A DNA stretch of 64,000 bases from Triadica sebifera (Eukaryota; Streptophyta; Magnoliopsida; Malpighiales; Euphorbiaceae). A program made the position numbers and the translations under genes. Location: NCBI GenBank assembly GCA_023653625.1, contig CM042905.1, positions 22,701,001 to 22,765,000 of the forward strand, written 5' to 3'. Within the stretch, counting starts at the first letter, position 1; each line of letters begins with the position of its first letter. The notes beneath the pieces were generated by a model. It worked only from the letters and a program-made list of their open reading frames with translations. It had not been told where the DNA came from and ran no database searches. This document shows, piece by piece, positions 58,174 through 64,000 of this stretch.

Positions 58174-59656
58174 TATTAGAGGAGTTCTCTAAAGGAAATC
58201 ACCTTTAACACTTATTGTACAAATTTATTTGATTAATAAAAGGCTTTTTCATTAATTTGATGTTCATTTGATATATGAATTGATAAGTGATCTTAAATCA
58301 ATTAATGAAGTCATTGATACATAACATAACATGAAGGAAATAATGATGAGATCATGATATTGAGATTCATATCATGTGTAATTATGTTAGTATCAAAATT
58401 ATCCCTAGTCATAGGATTAATGAGACGATACATTATTAATCCAGACAGACTAGCACATGTTACACTCCTTGATTAGATCGAGTAGTAGATCTCATAATCT
58501 ATAAACATGAGATGTTTAGAGTTAACATGTGGATGCTTGCTAAGTGTAACTAAGTACATTGGATGACCAACTATGAGACAATTATATGGATAATCAATTC
58601 AAATGTCAATGATAATCTCATCATAGCAATGGTGCAAGTATCCTTAGACTTGAGGTACTCGAGGATATCTTGAATATTGATTATGTATTTTGACACTATT
58701 CCTTGTTGCCTCAGAGAGGTAGCTCATAGGGTGGTGATTGGATACAACTTGAGGTATTCGAAGGTAATTGGGTAACCAACAAAGGATTCACCACTCTTGA
58801 TAGAATGAGTAAATACCCATGGTCGCTTGTCGTGGTCATTACTCAGGAATCTCTAGCCGGAGTGGAAATATCATAAAGATAGTCTTTAATGACATATCTA
58901 ATTGAGTAATGAGCCTCAAGGACAAGAACTAACATTACTTGGACTAGATGTGATGTAGTCAGTCTAGTGGGAGTTGACACATGTCCATACTCTAAACCAA
59001 GTGGGGTATAGAATGGTGAAAGGAATAATTGCACAAAAATTGTCTATGAAAAGGTTCGTAGTCAAACCACTGATTTTCCGGTCAATTAGGGGTCATGATG
59101 TGTTGCTAGATACCACTCATGACCTGGCTGCAGCAGGCCCAGTATGCCTGCAGCTTCCCGTCCGTTGGCCAATGGCTGTTTTTGGCCATAATTAGGCCAA
59201 TTATGACCAATTACTATTCATTAGTTTCCATTTTCTCCATTTTGACTTTTCATCTTATTTTTTAATTTGATTCAAATAGAAAAGACATCAAATGGCAGAA
59301 AATAGACATGAAAATATTTTTTGTGAAAATAATATTTTTAAGACAACAAAAATTCTCTCAAGAACAATTTCAAAGCTAGCACTTTGAATTTGTTCAAACC
59401 ATTTCTCTTGATAGTTTCTTCTTCATTCTTCGCATGGATTATCATTAGAGACATCCTAGTGTGGATTGTTGTGGTTTGCTACAACCCAACAAAGTGAAGA
59501 TTTGAAGAATAAATAAAAATTACAAGGCATAATTTTTAACATTTACATTTATATAAATTAGTTTTAATGGTACAAGTATGATCTTTTGTTTTGGGTTTTG
59601 AAAAATTTTATTTTTCGCTGCATTTATGAATATGATTCATTCTTTAAAACCCAACA
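58174..59656 (+). mobile_element. Copia Y-3 3' LTR
   Basis: 1483 bp from TATTAGAGGAG (TG mutated to TA) to AAAACCCAACA. It is followed by CATCA (59657-59661), identical to the 5 bp before the 5' LTR, giving a perfect target-site duplication. No genes inside. Confidence 0.92.
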
Positions 59657-60106
59657 CATCACAAATCCCATTGTGTCCAACCTCTCAATATATCCATTCG
59701 GCTTCAGTGCATATTTAACTGAAGATGTCCTCTCAACCATCTTAGGACAGAAGAGCAGCCTTAAAGTTTTGAACCTTTTGGTATGTACTAGCTCATCAAA
59801 AAGCTCCCTTAGATGGTAAACTATGGAATTAGCATGCATAGCCTCATGTTACTTTTGCAACTTAGCTAACATAGTGGCAAGCATAATGTAGCCTGCCATC
59901 TCATTATCATTGAGATGTTTTTGATATGCCTTCTAAACATATTCAAAAGCATTAGCAGCAGGGGGATTGGGGAGTGCCTCATCTAGAATATAGCCATTCT
60001 TTTCGAATTGGAGAACTATTCTCAAATTCCTTAGCCAATCCAAAATGTTAGGCCAAGTCAACTTATTTGACTCCATTAGTGATCGCAAATTCATTCTCGT
60101 CGACAT
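59657..60106 (-). pseudogene. Copia gag fragment, upstream part
   Basis: Minus strand from ATG at 60106 (MSTRMNLRSLMESNKLTWPN): ILDWLRNLRIVLQFEKNGYIL, AYQKHLNDNEMAGYIML, HANSIVYHLRELFDELV, NGYIERLDTMGF. Two stops (near 59935 and 59855). A standard copia gag N-terminal half, split by Y-3. It has the same orientation as Y-2 and may be the gag of that element, with integrase and protease lost, but no 5' LTR was found to prove this. Whether the stretch is one element is inference. Confidence 0.82.
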
Positions 60107-61189
60107 GTTGATGATTCTAGCAACCTAGATGTAAAATAGAGCATGTTAGAATATACATGAAAATGCATGTTTATTAGGTCTTTAACAAATCGCATTATGA
60201 ATCTCACAATTTTTATTGTGAATCCATAGCCCTCACTATGAACCCAATAAAACCTATAAGGAAGTTCTCATAGTGGGTCGATATCCAACTAGCTAAGAAT
60301 AAACTTTAGGCAACTTAATAAGCCATCGTTAGTTTGGTTGGTAGGTATCTAATCCATAGCAATTGCATTATTCATGCAACTATTGAATCTTGTGCTATCA
60401 ACTAGTTGATGTGTGCACATACATTAGGCTATCAATTCTTGATATGTGTACATCTCATGTACACTAACCCAACTTTGCCTCTAATACATATTAACCTTGG
60501 CGCAAATCCAACAAGCTAATGATATCGGTTAAGTCCAACCCATTAATCGTGTAATCTAATTTCAGTGGTTTGAACATATTCTTATAGATAGAGCTTGAGG
60601 CAACTAAATAACTCTAACTCTAGAAGAACTCTAGTTCTCCTCATATTAATGGGAGGTGTAAGACTTAGTTGTTTATTTAGCGAGAAAGCTTTTATATATG
60701 TAATCGGCTATGTCATCTTGTTTTTTGCACCACCTCATTCGCTTCTTGCTCCTTTGTATCACCATTCTATCTAATCATATGTAATCTAGTTACATATTTC
60801 AAAATATAGAAAAGCTCAATTTACATTTGAGGGGAGTAAGATGAGAAGTAAAATACATGAGAAAGATAGAGAGGCAGGGACATACAGGCCCTATTTACCA
60901 TAAAACAAAGCAAATCCATGCATGCTTAATCACATGGGGCCTAAGTCCATAATCATCCATCATGCCATTCTATACACCCCTAACATGCATTCTCTAATGC
61001 ATAAAATAAAATTAAATAATGAAAATTTTGGACTTCAATTTGAAAATTGATTCAATGCTTGAACTAAAATTATCTACTTGTGTTGTTTTAGTTAATTTAA
61101 TTTTGTATATCATTTCAATGTGGAATTTAATATTTAATCAAATTAAATCAAATAATTATATTAATAATAAGTAAATAAAATTAAAATTA
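60107..61189. other. Unassigned, probably retrotransposon leader or LTR DNA
   Basis: No coding sequence. Directly upstream of the minus-strand gag start, so part may be its leader. No PBS or LTR terminus could be placed. The right part grades into the gypsy LTR. Confidence 0.35.
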
Positions 61190-62529
61190 AAAGAAACAAA
61201 AAAAAAAGGGAAAGAAAAAGAAAATGAAGAAACAAAATGGGGGAAATGACAAAAGTGAGGAGGTGAAAGGTGGACCTTATCTTCCTCCTCACTATTCTGG
61301 CCCCTGACTTCAGCTTCATTTCTTTTTTTCTTCCCCCATTTCAGCCTTCATTTATTCCTCATTTCACTTTATTTTTGAAGCAAATTGATCCCTTTCAAGG
61401 TTGTTCCTAGTAAGTAATCTTCTCTCCATTGTTCTAGTGTTGGTTTGAATCGTTAGGGTTGTGTTTCAACAGTGTTCTCCACTCTAATTTGCATAAACTT
61501 ATGGACCGAATTTTGGGAAGTTTTATACATAAAAGTTATTCAATTATGACTTCGGCTTATGGATATAGAAATATTCACGATTTGGTCTACAATAATATGA
61601 ATCTCTCTTTATTGGAACAAGTTTGGGTGCAAACTCTAGCTGTATCAACTACTGTGTTTGTTTGTTTATTTTGAATATGATAGAGACTGTGTTTTAAGAA
61701 GCTCAAAACAAAAAAATTGTAGATACATGTGTTATATAATTGATACAAATATTTAGGTTCATATGTCTTATGGATATTGAGGTATAGCGAATGCAACTAT
61801 GACTGTTCCATAGTTTAAGCGGTTTGCTTAGTGCCCTAAGATTCTTTGGTCATTTTGAACTCCTTCTTGATGGAATATATAATTTTTCAAAACATTAAAG
61901 TTATAGGGATATGTCTTACTAACCTTTGGTAAAACTTTCACCTTAATATGTTATGTATAGAGTAAAATATAGCTTTCATAAGTCATATTGGTCCGATAGC
62001 TAACTCTATTCTGGACCAGTGAAATGTTTCTTATAATTTGAGAACCTTAGAGACATAATTGATAAAAGTTGTAAATGTAATAACCTATCTATATGACTAC
62101 CAAGTTTCAATTTAATATGACTTACAAATTGTAAGATATGAAGGACCAAAGTTGGTACCCTAAAACTGCCTAAGGGCAAAAAAACAAGGCAACACATAGA
62201 ACACAATTAGAAATTCCACTATAAATTGTACAATGATTCAATTTCTCTAAAATTTGAATATGTTATGTAATTATATGTTAAATTTAATTAAAAGAAATAA
62301 TTAGATTAATTGGTCAAGTATTGAAAAAGTGTGTGCTAATCATCCCCATAAGGTCACACTGCCTCATAGGAAAAACCTTACTATGTATATGAACTATGCA
62401 CATTAATTTGTCTATGCCACATTAAATTTCTCTAGTCATAAATTAATCAATTAACAAAATGTAACATCATACCCTATAAATTAATTGATTATTTGACACA
62501 GGGATATATTTATATGGTATGATATTACA
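61190..62529 (+). mobile_element. Gypsy H2 5' LTR (3' part)
   Basis: Ends GGTATGATATTACA at 62529, directly before a primer-binding site. The block AAGGACCAAAGTTGGTACCC (62142-62161) has a counterpart near 39130. The left edge was not found; the LTR may begin earlier. No genes inside. Confidence 0.65.
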
Positions 62530-62530
62530 T

Positions 62531-62546
62531 TTTTGGTATCAGATGA
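62531..62546 (+). other. Primer-binding site of gypsy H2
   Basis: TTTTGGTATCAGATGA, matching TGGTATCAGA of the initiator Met-tRNA consensus. Confidence 0.8.
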
Positions 62547-62656
62547 GGGATAGTTTCCATGGAAACATGCATTTGCATAAGATCATGGTAACTTATTCAT
62601 CCTATCTATTGAACATTATGTAGTAACATAATTCTATGTATTTTAGGGCCATCATA

Positions 62657-63029
62657 AGACATGATTCACTAAAGAGGGAGAGGCTGGCCGAAATGCATTC
62701 TCATGAGACATCACCTCATTTACATTGAGATCAACCAACACTAGGAGCTAGGGCTCCAGTACATGCATCAGAATTATTACAGGTAGAAGTACCCTATGAA
62801 AATCCCGAACAGGAAGTACAAGGGCTTGAAATATATAGGAAAAGACGTTATGACAAGTTGAGAAAATAAGGGGAAGTTGATTTCAATGGCACAACAGACC
62901 CAATAGAAGCAGAGACATGGCTTAAAAGAGCACAGAGGGTACTGAATATGATGAGATGCATACTCGAGGAGAAATTTGATTATGCAGTATCCTTGTTTCA
63001 AGGTAATGCCTATGAATGGTGGAAGACAA
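62657..63029 (+). pseudogene. Gypsy H2 gag N-terminal part
   Basis: Plus strand DSLKRERLAEMHSHETSPH, then YRKRRYDKLRK, FNGTTDPIEAETWLKRAQRV and FDYAVSLFQGNAYEWWKTM, the conserved gypsy gag core. Stops near 62730 and 62868. Cut at 63030 by another LTR. The N-terminal part matches the fragment at 37070-37330. Confidence 0.82.
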
Positions 63030-63414
63030 TGTGACACCATTATAACAATCATTCTATATGTACGTTATATGAGTTAATACAATTATAGCCAATGTGTGTA
63101 AAAAAAAAATTCCTAATGTAATTTAATGACCATAGTATTATTAACACTTAATTAATCATTTTTATTTCTTCAAAAATTGCGGTAGCATAATAGCTATACA
63201 TTAACTACCCCACATGAAATGCAAACAATTCACAGCCCATTTTTAGGCATAACAATACTATTATAATATAAAATATTCTTCATTCAATTACAATTTCGAT
63301 ATTCCATTCTTTACATATAAAATAATTCACAAATATTATTTATCAGAATATATACATAATTTTATTCCTTCAAATCCATATCCACACACATATATACATG
63401 TCATTTATTATATA
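63030..63414 (-). mobile_element. LTR-like fragment inserted in H2 gag
   Basis: Begins TGTGACACCATTATAACA exactly where the gag reading frame is lost. AT-rich and noncoding. Read as the outer end of a minus-strand LTR by its terminus only. Confidence 0.4.
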
Positions 63415-64000
63415 TGTGACATCCCGCCTATATAATAGGAATAATCCCATTACATAAGCAGAATTGCACAGACAATCTAAATGAAACTAGCCTAAATTTA
63501 AAATTTTCATTTAATAACTAAATTGATATTTTTTTTAATATTCAAATATACATATGGATTCAATTATCAAATAGATCACTATGTTACATAAATATTATAC
63601 TTCATTATGACTATCAAAATTAATGGCTTTTACCTTACATCTAACTATATAGATAAAATACCAAAATACAAAATACGTTCTTAACTATATATAAGACATG
63701 TCTAACAAACTCATATGCATGATAATGAAGAAAATGCAAAAATAATATGCATCCGACCCTCAACCAGTTCTGACGCGTCTTCTCTAATATGAGCTTGTAC
63801 TTCCTCTATTAACTTCACAGTTTACTAATTGCAAGCTCTAGTTCCTGCATGGGAAAAACCCACGCTAAGCCATTTCTAGCTTAGTAGTACATATAAGCAT
63901 TTAAGTTTTCCCATGTAGCCACACAAACGTGGGTCATAATAATCATGATATAATTTAAATAAATTATTACATAAAATTTAGAAAATATTATAATAAAAAT
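63415..64000 (-). mobile_element. Gypsy LTR of the G1 family, runs off the window
   Basis: Starts TGTGACATCCCGCC; shares ATATTAGGAATAATC-type text and the block CCTGCATGGGAAAAACCCACGC..AGCTTAGTAGTACATATAAGC (63840-63900) with the G1 LTR (27762, 28141-28195). Truncated by the window end. Confidence 0.7.

Overview
The window is plant nuclear DNA, most likely from a eudicot. It is AT-rich and consists almost entirely of nested LTR retrotransposons, nearly all of them broken. Plant hallmarks are primer-binding sites resembling the 3' end of initiator Met-tRNA, Sirevirus-type Ty1/copia elements, chromodomain Ty3/gypsy (Tekay/Del-like) elements, a CACTA transposon end, a cytosolic-type HSP70 pseudogene and a box C/D snoRNA cluster. 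No tRNA, rRNA, CRISPR array or intact cellular protein gene was seen. Element names (SIRE-1 to -3, Y-1 to -3, H, G1, G3, H2) are local labels used only here.

Left block (1-20609): the 5' LTR of a minus-strand copia element (Y-1) is split by a minus-strand Sirevirus (SIRE-2, 5' LTR 18119-19286). The 3' LTR of SIRE-2 is itself interrupted by a second Sirevirus (SIRE-1, LTRs 1040-2275 and 10056-11331). SIRE-1 carries an extra 658-bp piece of internal DNA beyond its 5' LTR, as in a tandem LTR-internal-LTR-internal array. Both Sireviruses have the order gag, pol, extra ORF, polypurine tracts, with many stops and deletions.

Central island (20610-26930): this is the least retrotransposon-dense part. 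It holds a CACTA end with subterminal repeats, the HSP70 C-terminal pseudogene, two well-formed box C/D snoRNA candidates plus a decayed third copy, and an isolated copia reverse-transcriptase relic. The snoRNAs are the best candidates for a working cellular gene.

Gypsy block (26930-43883): a plus-strand gypsy (H) is split by other gypsies. The largest is G3 (31398-43162, minus strand), bounded by a perfect ATCAA target-site duplication. G3 is itself interrupted by gypsy LTR sequence, a gag fragment and a Sirevirus LTR fragment.

Right block (43884-64000): a minus-strand copia (Y-2) is interrupted in its reverse transcriptase by a plus-strand Sirevirus (SIRE-3, 46899-55141). Next comes a copia gag fragment into which an internally deleted copia (Y-3, 55348-59656, perfect CATCA duplication) inserted. 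The end holds plus-strand gypsy LTR, PBS and gag (H2) and further gypsy LTR pieces.

The most interesting signal is in the Sireviruses. A 12-bp palindrome (TCACG-CC-CGTGA and variants) is repeated many times upstream of the TATA box in the LTR. The same array recurs between pol and the extra ORF, again followed by TATA-like boxes. This suggests a second, internal promoter that would express the extra ORF separately.
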